A stretch of DNA of 64,000 bases from Sabellastarte sp. h YS-2021 (GCA_964017235.1 OZ024929.1:23557464-23621463); one strand, 5' to 3'. Numbered from the stretch's first letter, positions 44,674 through 56,261 are shown. Program-made: numbers and translations. The notes: a model not told the origin generated them from the sequence alone.

Positions 44674-44984
44674 ATTTTGTTTTCCTTATAACTCTGTAAC
44701 CGTTAGGCGGATTCTTTTCAAATTTGGCAGGTTTAGGCAGTAGCCTTGGGGAATTTTTTTGAATATGCTGCAGTGACATTTCAACCAATCAGAGAGGTCA
44801 CATGACCAAAAATGTCTTTTTTCGATGGGGAAGCTTGTCCGGATGATAACTTGAAAGCAATTTTATCAATTCACCTGAAACTTGGCAAATACATTCATTC
44901 TATTAAAATCTGGAAATCATTAGATTTTGGCATTGATTGGTCAAGAAATGGCCGAGTAATTAATGATTAATTAATCATTACGAA

Positions 44985-46155
44985 TTTTCCAAATAAGGAA
45001 AACACAAAAATGCTTATATCTCGAAAACCGTGCTAGATAGAGCGATTTCGACGAAATTTTTGACCCGCAGGGTATCTCTGCGGAGTAGTTTTCCCAATTT
45101 TCAAAAAAATTTTGTCTCGTCCAAAATGGCGGCCATTTTGAATTTTCGAAATTTTCGCAAAAATTGCAAAACACAAAAATGCTTATATCTCAAAAACCGT
45201 GCTAGATAGAGCAATTTCGACAAAATTTTTGACCCGCAGGGTATCTCTGCGGAGTACTTTTCCCAATTTTCAAAAAATTTTTCTCTCGCCAAAAATGGCG
45301 GCCATTTTGAATTTTCGAAATTTTCGTAAAAATTGCAAAACACAAAAATGCTTATATCTCGAAAACCGTGCTAGATAGAGCGATTTCGATGAAATTTTTG
45401 ACCCACAGGGTATCTCTGCGGAGTACTTTTCCCAATTTTCAAAAAATTTTTGTCTCGCCAAAAATGGCGGCCATTTTGAATTTTCGAAATTTTCGTAAAA
45501 ATTGCAAAACACAAAAATGCTTATATCTCGAAAACCGTGCTAGATAGAGCGATTTCGATGAAATTTTTGACCCACAGGGTATCTCTGCGGAGTAGTTTTC
45601 CCAATTTTCAAAAAATTTTTGTCTCGTCCAAAATGGCGGCCATTTTGAATTTTCGAAATTTTCGCAAAAATTACAAAACACAAAAATGCTTATATCTCCA
45701 AAAACGTGCTAGATAGAGCAATTTCGACAAAATTTTTGACCCACAGGGTATCTCTGCAGAGTACTTTTCCCAATTTTCAAAAAATTTTTGTCTCGCCAAA
45801 AATGGCGGCCATTTTGAATTTTCGAAATTTTCGTAAAAATTGCAAAACACAAAAATGCTTATATCTCGAAAACCGTGCTAGATAGAGCGATTTCGACGAA
45901 ATTTTTGACCCACAGGGTATCTCTGCAGAGTAGTTATCCCAATTTTGAAAAAATTTTTGTCTCGCCAAAAATGGCGGCCATTTTGAATTTTCGAATTTTT
46001 CGCAAAAATTGCAAAACATAAAAATGCTTATATCTCGAAAACCCTGCAAGATAGAGCGATTTCGACGAAATTTTTGATCCACAGGGTATATCTGCAGAGT
46101 AGCCATGCCAATTTTCAAAAAAATTTTGTCTTGCCAAAAATGGCGGCCATTTTAC
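44985..46155 (+). repeat. Family E tandem array (169-bp monomer)
   Basis: Seven monomers with exact 169-bp spacing. Each has AAAACACAAAAATGCTTATA, TCTCGAAAACCGTGCTAGAT, TTTTTGACCC(G/A)CAGGGTATC and AAAATGGCGGCCATTTTGAA. The last copy is cut at GGCGGCCATTTT (46,152), where the family A array begins. Two decayed copies follow that array at ~51,000-51,345. AAAATGGCGGCCATTTT is a palindrome with two overlapping YY1-type cores. Confidence 0.9.
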
Positions 46156-49100
46156 TCACCTACTCAAAATGACTCATTCACCTACTTTTGGGAGAGCTTT
46201 CACTTGAAGTTTCAGACCCATAGCTAATTACTCACCTACTCAAAATGAGTAAATGCGAATTATCTCTAAAAGTATTGCAGATAGCCAATTTTTGTCAAAT
46301 TAATCATTCGCCTACTTTTGGGAGAGCTTTCACTTGGTGAAGTTTCAGACCCATAGCTAATTACTCACCTACTCAAAATGAGTAAATGCGAATTATCTCT
46401 AAAAGTATTGCAGATAGCCAATTTTTCTCAAATAACTCATTCACCTACTTTTGGGAGAGCTTTCACTTGAAGTTTCAGACCCATAGCTAATTACTCACCT
46501 ACTCAAAATGAGTAAATGCGAATTATCTCTAAAAGTATTGCAGATAGCCAATTTTTGTCAAATTAATCATTCGCCTACTTTTGGGAGAGCTTTCACTTGG
46601 TGAAGTTTCAGACCCATAGCTAATTACTCACCTACTCAAAATGAGTAAATGCGAATTATCTCTAAAAGTATTGCAGATAGCCAATTTTTCTCAAATAACT
46701 CATTCACCTACTTTTGGGAGAGCTTTCACTCTGTGAAGTTTCAGACCCATAGCTAATTACTCACCTACTGAAAATGAGTAAATGCGAATTATCTCTAAAA
46801 GTATTGCAGATAGCCAATTTTTCTCAAATAACTCATTCACCTACTTTTGGGAGAGCTTTCACATGGTGAAGTTTCAGACCCATAGCTAATTATTTACCTA
46901 CTCAAAATGAGTAAATGCTAATTATCTGTAAAAGTATTGCGGATACCCAATTTTTATCAAATAACTCATTCATCTACTTGTGGGAGAGCTTTCACATGGT
47001 GAAGTTTCAGACCCATAGCTAATCACTCACCTACTCAAAATGAGTAAATGCGAATTATCTCTAAAAATATTGCAGATAGCCAATTTTTCTCAAATAAATC
47101 ATTCACCTACTTTTGGGAGAGCTTTCACTTGGTGAAGTTTCAGACCCATAGCTAATTACTCACCTACTCAAAATGAGTAAATGCGAATTATCTCTAAAAG
47201 TATTGTAGATAGCCAATTTTTCTCAAATTAATCATTCACCTACTTTTGGGAGAGCTTTCACTTGGTGAAGTTTCAGACCCATAGCTAATTACTCACCTAC
47301 TCAAAATGAGTAAATGCGAATTACCTCTAAAAGTATTGCAGATAGCCAATTTTTCTCAAATAACTCATTCACCTACTTTTGGGAGAGCTTTCACTTGGTG
47401 AAGTTTCACACCCATAGCTAATTACTCACCTACTCAAAATGAGTAAATGCGAATTATCTCTAAAAGTATTGCAGATAGCCAATTTTTCTCAAATAACTCA
47501 TTCACCTACTTTTGGGAGAGCTTTCACTTGGTGAAGTTTCACACCCATAGCTAATTACTCACCTACTGAAAATGAGTAAATGCGAATTATCTCTAAAAGT
47601 ATTGCAGATAGCCAATTTTTCTCAAATAACTCATTCACCTACTTTTGGGAGAGCTTTCACATGGTGAAGTTTCAGACCCATAGCTAATTATTTACCTACT
47701 CAAAATGAGTAAATGCTAATTATCTGTAAAAGTATTGCGGATACCCAATTTTTATCAAATAACTCATTCATCTACTTGTGGGAGAGCTTTCACATGGTGA
47801 AGTTTCAGACCCATAGCTAATCACTCACCTACTCAAAATGAGTAAATGCGAATTATCTCTAAAAATATTGCAGATAGCCAATTTTTCTCAAATAAATCAT
47901 TCACCTACTTTTGGGAGAGCTTTCACTTGGTGAAGTTTCAGACCCATAGCTAATTACTCACCTACTCAAAATGAGTAAATGCGAATTATCTCTAAAAGTA
48001 TTGTAGATAGCCAATTTTTCTCAAATTAATCATTCACCTACTTTTGGGAGAGCTTTCACTTGGTGAAGTTTCAGACCCATAGCTAATTACTCACCTACTC
48101 AAAATGAGTAAATGCGAATTACCTCTAAAAGTATTGCAGATAGCCAATTTTTCTCAAATAACTCATTCACCTACTTTTGGGAGAGCTTTCACTTGGTGAA
48201 GTTTCACACCCATAGCTAATTACTCACCTACTCAAAATGAGTAAATGCGAATTATCTCTAAAAGTATTGCAGATAGCCAATTTTTCTCAAATAACTCATT
48301 CACCTACTTTTGGGAGAGCTTTCACTTGGTGAAGTTTCAGACCCATAGCTAATTACTCACCTACTCAAAATGAGTAAATGCGAATTATCTCTAAAAGTAT
48401 TGCAGATAGCCAATTTTTCTCAAATAACTCATTCACCTACTTTTGGGAGAGCTTTCACTTGGTGAAGTTTCACACCCATAGCTAATTACTCACCTACTCA
48501 AAATGAGTAAATGCGAATTATCTCTAAAAGTATTGCAGATAGCCAATTTTTCTCAAATAACTCATTCACCTACTTTTGGGAGAGCTTTCACTTGGTGAAG
48601 TTTCACACCCATAGCTAATTACTCACCTACTCAAAATGAGTAAATGCGAATTACCTCTAAAAGTATTGCAGACAGCCAATTTTTCTCAAATAACTCATTC
48701 ACCTACTTTTGGGAGAGCTTTCACTTGGTGAAGTTTCAGACCCATAGCTAATTACTCACCTACTCAAAATGAGTAAATGCGAATTATCTCTAAAAGTATT
48801 GCAGATAGCCAATTTTTGTCAAATTAATCATTCGCCTACTTTTGGGAGAGCTTTCACTTGGTGAAGTTTCAGACCCATAGCTAATTACTCACCTACTCAA
48901 AATGAGTAAATGCGAATTATCTCTAAAAGTATTGCAGATAGCCAATTTTTCTCAAATAACTCATTCACCTACTTTTGGGAGAGCTTTCACTCTGTGAAGT
49001 TTCAGACCCATAGCTAATTACTCACCTACTGAAAATGAGTAAATGCGAATTATCTCTAAAAGTATTGCAGATAGCCAATTTTTCTCAAATAACTCATTCA

Positions 49101-50985
49101 CCTACTTTTGGGAGAGCTTTCACATGGTGAAGTTTCAGACCCATAGCTAATTATTTACCTACTCAAAATGAGTAAATGCTAATTATCTGTAAAAGTATTG
49201 CGGATACCCAATTTTTATCAAATAACTCATTCATCTACTTGTGGGAGAGCTTTCACATGGTGAAGTTTCAGACCCATAGCTAATTACTCACCTACTCAAA
49301 ATGAGTAAATGCGAATTATCTCTAAAAATATTGCAGATAGCCAATTTTTCTCAAATAAATCATTCACCTACTTTTGGGAGAGCTTTCACTTGGTGAAGTT
49401 TCAGACCCATAGCTAATTACTCACCTACTCAAAATGAGTAAATGCGAATTATCTCTAAAAGTATTGTAGATAGCCAATTTTTCTCAAATTAATCATTCAC
49501 CTACTTTTGGGAGAGCTTTCACTTGGTGAAGTTTCAGACCCATAGCTAATTACTCACCTACTCAAAATGAGTAAATGCGAATTATCTCTAAAAGTATTGC
49601 AGATAGCCAATTTTTCTCAAATAACTCATTCACCTACTTTTGGGAGAGCTTTCACTTGGTGAAGTTTCACACCCATAGCTAATTACTCACCTACTCAAAA
49701 TGAGTAAATGCAAATTATCTCTAAAAGTATTGCAGATAGCCAATTTTTCTCAAATAACTCATTCACCTACTTTTGGGAGAGCTTTCACTTGGTGAAGTTT
49801 CACACCCATAGCTAATTACTCACCTACTGAAAATGAGTAAATGCGAATTATCTCTAAAAGTATTGCAGATAGCCAATTTTTCTCAAATAACTCATTCACC
49901 TACTTTTGGGAGAGCTTTCACTTGGTGAAGTTTCACACCCATAGCTAATTACTCACCTACTCAAAATGAGTAAATGCGAATTATCTCTAAAAGTATTGCA
50001 GATAGCCAATTTTTCTCAAATAACTCATTCACCTACTTTTGGGAGAGCTTTCACTCGGTGAAGTTTCACACCCATAGCTAATTACTCACCTACTCAAAAT
50101 GAGTAAATGCGAATTATCTCTAAAAGTATTGCAGATAGCCAATTTTTCTCAAATAACTCATTCACCTACTTTTGGGAGAGCTTTCACTCTGTGAAGTTTC
50201 AGACCCATAGCTAATTACTCACCTACTCAAAATGAGTAAATGCGAATTATCTCTAAAAGTATTGCAGATAGCCAATTTTTCTCAAATAACTCATTCACCT
50301 ACTTTTGGGAGAGCTTTCACTCTGTGAAGTTTCAGACCCATAGCTAATTACTCACCTACTCAAAATGAGTAAATGCGAATTATCTCTAAAAGTATTGCAG
50401 ATAGCCAATTTTTCTCAAATAACTCATTCACCTACTTTTGGCAGAGCTTTCACTTGGTGAAGTTTCAGACCCATAGCTAAATATTCACCTACTCAAAATG
50501 AGTAAATGTGAATTATCTCTAAAAGTATTGCAGACAGCCAATTTTTCTCGAATAACTCATTCACCTACTTTTGGGAGAGCTTTCACTCTGTGAAGTTTCA
50601 GACCCATAGCTATTTATTCACCTACTCAAAATGAGTAAATGCTAATTATCTGTAAAAGTATTGCGGATACCCAATTTTTATCAAATACTCATTCATCTAC
50701 TTGTGGGAGAGCTTTCACATGGTGAAGTTTCAGACCCATAGCTAATTACTCACCTACTCAAAATGAGTAAATGCGAATTATCTCTAAAAGTATTGTGGAT
50801 AGCCAATTTTTCTCAAATAACTCATTCACCTACTTTTGGGAGAGCTTTCACTTGGTGAAGTTTCAGACCCATAGCTAATTACTCACCTACTCAAAATGAG
50901 TAAATGTGAATTATCTCTTAATAGTATTGCAGATAGCCAATTTTTCTCAAATAACTCATTCACCTACTTTTGGAAGAGCTTTCAC
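46156..50985 (-). repeat. Family A satellite-like array, ~36 x 133 bp, higher-order
   Basis: Monomers carry CTACTTTTGGGAGAGCTTTC, GTGAAGTTTCAGACCCATAG, CTCAAAATGAGTAAATGC and CTCTAAAAGTATTGCAG. The period is 133 bp. A variant monomer (GTAAATGCTAATTATCTG) starts at 46,911, 47,709, 49,172 and 50,635: spacings 798, 1,463 and 1,463 bp, i.e. 6, 11 and 11 monomers exactly. Neighbouring variants (CACTCTGTGAAG; AAAAATATTGCAG) move with it, showing block duplication. It is the inverse orientation of the 9.2-kb array and lies within TBPL1 intron 1. Confidence 0.95.
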
Positions 50986-51345
50986 ACACGAAAATGAAAA
51001 ATTGTGAATATCTCGGAAAAGCTATTTCTTCTGCTTTAATGCTCGGCGGGAGATACACACCGCGGCAGTGGTCTTGACAAAAATTTTTGTCTCCCCAAAA
51101 ATGGTGGCCATTTTGAATTTTCAAAGTTTTTGCAAAACACAAAAATGCTTATATCTCGAAAACCGTGCTATATGGAGCGAAATCAACAAAATTTTGGACC
51201 TGCTGGGTATCTCTGCAGAGTAGCCATGCCAATTTTCAAAATATTTTTGTCTCACCAAATATAGCGGACATTTTTAATTTTTTTATTTTTTGCAAAACAC
51301 AAAAATGCTTATATCTTGAAAACCGTGCTAGATAGAGCAGACTGC
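50986..51345 (+). repeat. Decayed E monomers after A array
   Basis: AAAACACAAAAATGCTTATA and CGAAAACCGTGCTA recur twice, with AAAATGGTGGCCATTTTG. A GGCGGGAGATACACACCGCGG segment at ~51,046 resembles the TCTCCCGCC hairpin ends near 55.2-55.5 kb. Confidence 0.7.
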
Positions 51346-52372
51346 GCTGACTTTGGTTGCCACAACAGTATAAGGCTAGAAACGAAGCATTTTCTTAATA
51401 CTTTAGCACTCACCTTTATAGCCTTTTCGGGACGCTTTGTTTTTGCTATGCAAAAACATTATCTTTTTTTTTTGCGAGCGATCCTCTAGTTTTCTGTTTG
51501 TTTCTATTTAACACGATAGTGATACAAAGTAAGCTTTTTTATAATAATACAAAATAATCAATTCTGGTTTGGTCATTGGTTGGCGAAGTGGTTGATTATT
51601 CGGGTATACAAATTGTGGGATATGAATCCAAACCCTTGTCAGTACAAAAATGCTTGTTCCTTATATTAACGTTTTTGCTTGTGACCAAGAGAAGTGTACA
51701 CAAAATTCAGAGTCTTGTTCATATGAGACTTCTCAAAACAAAACCACAATGGATAAAAAGACATTGACTATTTTGTCTGATGACACATTCTTGTCCGTTC
51801 AAAGTGATTGTGGCAACCAAATCTGTCTTTTTGTCAGAGTGCTAAAATGTGGTATGCCCAACACTTGCAAATCACGCACGCAGAAATAACACAAGGTAGA
51901 ACCATTTCAAGCTCATTTTCAGCACTTCAGGGTATTTAACAGTGCTGGTACAATAGTGTTCCATATCCAAAATTTTTAAATATCTAGGACACAAAAAGAA
52001 AGAGAATGATTTCACTCAGTCCTTGTTGAAATATTAAAAACTCCACAAGGGATGTGATCAGTTATCTCTTTTAGCATATAGTAACTCCATTATATAAACC
52101 ACCTGTACAGTTGCCTGGCCAACCCTTATACATAATAAAGCTGAAGGATAACCAAGGTAACCGAATATAATATTATTAAAAACACTAGCCAATACCAGTA
52201 TTGTTGTACCAGTTAACTGTTTTCTATCAGATCACATGGGATTACATGCCAGTGTGAGATTTCTTAATATTTGGAGTGACCGTCTAAACAGGTACCAGTT
52301 GAAAGTACTTTATCAAGATTATAGTAAAAATATGATCATGTTGATGCTTATTTGCATTACTTTTCTATTTTC

Positions 52373-52407
<35 letters not shown>

Positions 52408-52610
52408 TCTCTGTCTCTCTCTCTCTCTCTCTCTGAAGACACTATACAGAAGCATACTATTCAGAGATAGTTAACTGGTAAATCCCTTAAAAATCTGTTT
52501 TAACCCAACTTTCCTGTTGCAGCCACTGAACTGACCAACACTGATTTGCAAAATCTTTTCTTTCTCAAACTAGTAATTTGGACGTTTGCTGTTTTGATTT
52601 GTTGTTTTAG
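51346..52610. other. TBPL1 intron 1, non-repetitive part
   Basis: AT-rich. Two overlapping plus-strand frames near 51,576-51,889 (one Cys-rich) have no recognisable domain and no splice support. Confidence 0.35.
52375..52434 (+). repeat. Poly-C tract followed by (TC)n microsatellite
   Basis: About 29 consecutive C are followed by CTCTCTCTGTCTCTCTCTC-type repeats, 180 bp before exon 2 of TBPL1. Such tracts are error-prone in assembly. Confidence 0.9.
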
Positions 52611-52693
52611 ATGGTAAACATGAAGCTTCGACATCCAGCTGTTACTGCAAGTATTTGGTCATCTGGTAAAATAACCTGTACTGGGGCAACAAG
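52611..52693 (+). CDS. TBPL1: TBPL1 second coding exon
   Basis: The acceptor is TTGTTTTAG and the donor AAG|GTAACT. It joins in phase 0 to the first exon and encodes MVNMKLRHPAVTASIWSSGK, then ITCTGAT and the first two bases of a Ser codon. IWSSGKI-CTGAT is a hallmark of the first TBP-like repeat. The hairpin-bearing repeat TTAATTAAGCG starts only ~6 bp after the donor, and a hAT MITE follows at 52,741, so mobile DNA crowds this splice site. Confidence 0.92.
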
Positions 52694-52740
52694 GTAACTC
52701 TTAATTAAGCGGCCTGTCACGGGTGCTTATTTGTTTTTAC

Positions 52741-53246
52741 TAGGGAGTAGGGATTGGTTGGTATAAAAAAATGTGTAGATCAGGAAGTCACCAATCCAAA
52801 ACCATTCTGAATCCGGTACTCTGCCTTTTAGTACATCAAACATTGACATTTTCTGTCAATGAAAACACGATGAAAGTACCCAAATCCACAAAAATATGGG
52901 ATAAAAGCATGCAGTTTCTTTAACTTTGTGGTGTGTTTCCAGTATTTTAAGTTTTCCTTGCATTATATGTGTTGAGAATTGAGATAGAGAATATAGAGTG
53001 TTGGGACATATTTACCAAAACATGGCAGTTCTGCTCAACAAAATTGCTACTCTAAAAGGCTGCAAATGGACAAAAAAATTAGATAAAAGCTTATAATTTC
53101 TTCAGATTTAGGGGTTGTGTCTACTATTTTAAGCCTTCATTAAATTACATGGGTTGACAAGCCAAGTGGCGACTGTAAAAACCTATCACAGTATTTCAGT
53201 AAAATGCTCTCGATACTGAGACACTGGGCTTACCTACCCATCCCTA
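52741..53246. mobile_element. 506-bp hAT MITE with duplicated interior
   Basis: The 8-bp duplication GTTTTTAC is at 52,733-52,740 and 53,247-53,254. Termini are TAGGGAGTAGGGATTGG and CCTACCCATCCCTA. The interior contains two diverged direct copies of one segment (GGGATAAAAGCATGCAG near 52,900 and TTAGATAAAAGCTTATA near 53,080), matching a single copy in the MITE at 41,718. It sits 47 bp after the donor of TBPL1 exon 2. Confidence 0.85.
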
Positions 53247-53254
53247 GTTTTTAC

Positions 53255-53874
53255 ATACTGTATATCATGTAGGAAAATTTCTTAATGAGCATTCTTTGTA
53301 GCAGGCACTTAAAGTTAAAATTTCTCTCCTGCCAACATATAGAGTAAGAAATGTAAAATTCGCCACATATCTGAAATTCGCCACATGTGGAAACACTAAT
53401 AAAATAAATGAATTGAGGTGAGATTTGTTAAATGCACAATAAATTAAGGTCTTTTGGACTGAAAAATGCCAAGTTTAAGAAAAAACATCTTTATTTCATA
53501 GAATTAAGTAAGGTTTTTAGAGGTGGCGAATTTTAGATTCCTGGCGAATTTTAGATTTCTTACTCTAACCTTTCTTAAGTTGTAAAAAAATATACTATAA
53601 AAGAGCACAATAAAACTTACATCCTGCTTAGATTCTAAGGCATAGAGTTGTATAATGTTTAATAACTTCAACTCCCTTCTTGAAGGGCCTCTTCGTTTTA
53701 GATGCTAAGATGAATTTCTGTAGAAGGAGTCTTCATAGAACCTGAAAGGAACTTCTACTTTATAGATTTAATAGATTTATGAAAATTTAATCAAGCATTG
53801 ATAGCAATATTTGTGAATGTTTGTTTTCTGTTGTCTGAATTAGTTTTGATACATAATCCCTTTCTTGTTAATAG
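53255..53874. other. TBPL1 intron 2, rest
   Basis: AT-rich. A short inverted or repeated phrase AATTCGCCACAT (53,357 and 53,374) and its complement-like GTGGCGAATTTTAGAT (53,523) and TGGCGAATTTTAG (53,542) form a possible ~190-bp foldback. No other features. Confidence 0.35.
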
Positions 53875-54042
53875 TGAGCCTGATGCCAAGACAGCAGCCA
53901 GAAGAGTGGCTCGTATATTACAGAAACAGGGATACCGAGTTAGATTCTCTAATTTTAGAGTAGTCAATGTATTGGGCACATGTTCTCTGCCTTTTGCCAT
54001 TAAAATTGCAAACTTTGCTCAGCAAAATAGTAAAAATGCGAG
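53875..54042 (+). CDS. TBPL1: TBPL1 third coding exon
   Basis: The acceptor is CTTGTTAATAG and the donor GAG|GTAGGT; phase 2 in, phase 2 out. It completes SEPDAK, then TAARRVARILQKQGYRVRF, SNFRVVNVLGTCSLPFAIKI and ANFAQQNSKNA. ARR-AR-LQK-GF-V-F and FKVVNVL-C--PF are conserved in TBPL1. The second core repeat (YEPELHP-type start) is not found before 64,000, so at least one further exon lies downstream beyond the 56-62.6 kb DIRS insertion. Confidence 0.92.
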
Positions 54043-54077
54043 GTAGGTACTTTACCATATGTTACTTCAACTGTTTT

Positions 54078-55035
54078 TTACCCCACAGCCCTTAAGGGCT
54101 GCCGGGGTATTGTTTTCATCCATGGTATCCGGACGGGCGGTCAGCGGGAAAAAGTTTGTCCGGGCTGTATCTCAGAAACTGTAAGGTGTAGGAAGTTGAT
54201 ACTTGGTAGGGACATTGGTTAGAAGGTGTAGGTGTGCAACGTCATGGTCTGACCTTGATTTGACCTTTGACCTTGCCGTAGTGACCTTGAGCTTAAAAAT
54301 GTTGTCCGGGCTATATCTCAGAAACCGTAAGGTGTAGGAAGTTGATACGTGGTAGGGACATTATTTGGGGGGTGTAGGTGTGCAACATCATGATTTGACC
54401 TTGACTTGACCTTTGACCTTGCTGTAGTCATCTTGACCTGTAAAATCTTGTCCAGGATATATCTCGGCAACCGTAAGGTGTAGGAAGTTGACATGAGTGA
54501 CCATGAGTTTTAAAATCATGTCTGTGTTATTTCTTGGTTTCCATAAGGTTTAGAAGGTTGACACTTGGTAGGGACATTGGTTAGGGGGTGTAGGTGTGCA
54601 ATGTCATGGTGTGACCGTGATTTGACCTTTGACCTTGCCGTAGTGTCCTTGAGTTTGAAAATCTTGTCCGGGCTATATCTTGGAAACCATAAGGTGTAGA
54701 AAGTTGATACTTGGTAGGGACATCGGTTAGGGGGTGTAGGTGTGCAGCGTCAGGGTGTGACCGGGATTTGACCTTTGACCTTGCCGTAGTGACCTTGACC
54801 TATAAAATCTTGTATGGGCCATATCTCAGAAACTGTAAGGTGTAGGAAGTTGATATTTGGTGGGGATATTGGTTGGGGGTTGTAAGTGTGCAATGTCATG
54901 GTGTGACCTTGATTTGACCTTTGACCTTGTCATAGTGACCATGAGTTTTAAAATCTTGTCTGTGTTATTTCTTGGATTGCATAAGGCGTAGAAGGTTGAC
55001 ACTTGGTAGGCACATTGGTTAGGGGGTGTAGATTT
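54078..55035 (-). mobile_element. TIR element, copy 3, truncated
   Basis: TTACCCCACAGCC at 54,078 and ~six diverged monomers up to about 55,035, after which the family sequence stops without a second TIR. It starts 36 bp after TBPL1 exon 3. Perfect TGACCTTTGACCT words are at 54,261, 54,407, 54,623, 54,769 and 54,915. Confidence 0.7.
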
Positions 55036-55170
55036 TTGTTGTCTAGTATCCTGGTCTTTGTACTATTTCACTACTATATGTTATGGTGCACTTGTTCCAC
55101 ATACAGAGACTGTTAGGTTCTTTGGTGCCTCTTCCTGGTAGAATTTCAACAGTTTTGAGTGTACATTAAT

Positions 55171-55530
55171 TATTATCTCCCGCCTGCGGCCGAAGGCCGT
55201 GATCAGGAGATTATAAAACGCCTTACATACGTGCGTGAATGTGTGCGTCCGTCCGTTCGTTCGTCATGTTTTTGCATAAACCTTAATATCTCATTCATTT
55301 ATAAAGATATCTTCACCAAATTTGCAGGGAATGTTTATGGTTATGAAAACCTGTCTCTGCAACATTTTAGCCTCATTTTGTTTTTCAAAATGGCCGCCAT
55401 AGCTAATTGTTTGAAAATCATAAAGGTGCTCTAAATCTTGAAATATTCCAACTAGCTTCATCAAAGTTGCTAGAAAAGCTAGCCTGATAGTAATTATCTC
55501 CCGCCCGGCTCGCCGGCGGGAGATTATAAT
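55171..55530. repeat. Two hairpin-led repeat ends
   Basis: TTATTATCTCCCGCC starts a weak hairpin at 55,171-55,215. A strong one, TCTCCCGCC...GGCGGGAGA, is at ~55,496-55,522. Each is followed by a GCGTGCGTCCGT-type run. Between them 55,340-55,490 has a segment (CAAAATGGCCGCCATAGCTA) repeated directly at 63,842-64,000. Confidence 0.55.
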
Positions 55531-56218
55531 TTGCACCATGTGTGTGCGTGCGTCCGTGCGTGCATGGGTCACACAGTTTTCTCTGAAACTACTATAGTTA
55601 CACATTTTTTGTAAATTACTTGTCCTAATGAATTTTTACGCTCTTCAAAATTTTTTGGGTTTGGTGAACTTTGGCCTACTTTTGAGTGAGTAATAACAGT
55701 TTTACCTAATATAATTATATCGCTTATAACTCTCAAACTATTGCATTCAGAGTATTTTGTTCCAATATGTTGTTCGGCTACTTTCTCCACAGCTACAACA
55801 TGGTCAGTAGTTTGGAAGTGTATCTCCATAGCTAAGTGAGTGATAGCTACTTTGTCAATTTTTAATGATAACCATAATGAGTAAATGGCTTATATCTTCA
55901 AAAGTATTGCAGCTACACAATTTTGCTCAAATATGTTGTTCATCTGTTTTTTTGTGAAGTGTAACATATTGAAGTTTCACAACTGTTGGTCAATGTACAA
56001 GTGAGTAATGGCTACTTTATTGCTACTTTTAGTGAAAATGTGAAAAATCGCAAATATCTCGCAAACCGTAAGAGATAGAGCAATTTCAAGCGAATTTTTG
56101 ACCCACAGGGTGGTATAACAATGTCCTATGCTAAGGGGATTGGTGAACTTTGGCCTACTTTTGAGTGAGTAATAGCACTTTTACCCAATATAATTATATG
56201 GCTTTTGCCTAATATAAT
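55531..56218 (-). repeat. B-related repeat left of DIRS, inverted copy at 63.5 kb
   Basis: GTTCCAATATGTTGTTCGGC, TTTGGAAGTGTATCTCCATA and AAAGTATTGCAGCTACAC are found in reverse complement at 63,540-63,838. The DIRS element is thus bracketed by inverted copies of this repeat. Confidence 0.65.
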
Positions 56219-56246
56219 TATGTCCACCCACTGGGGGGTGGACATA
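56219..56246. other. Perfect hairpin TATGTCCACCC/GGGTGGACATA
   Basis: 11-bp perfect arms at 56,219-56,229 and 56,236-56,246. It lies immediately before the left end of the DIRS element, so either the element inserted next to it or this is an end of the neighbouring repeat. Confidence 0.7.
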
Positions 56247-56261
56247 TTATTTTATTGCGTT

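Noticed and set aside
44971-46137. Successive 67-113 codon minus-strand frames with near-identical proteins
   Set aside because: They are produced by the 169-bp E monomer. 169 is not a multiple of three, so the frame rotates between copies; no start context or splicing supports a protein family.
46156-50985. Regular repeats resembling a CRISPR array
   Set aside because: Monomers are 133 bp contiguous repeats without unique spacers, in a spliced eukaryotic genome, and no cas genes are present.
54078-55035. Copy 3 as a complete TIR element
   Set aside because: No second TTACCCCACAGCC end could be found; the family sequence stops near 55,035.
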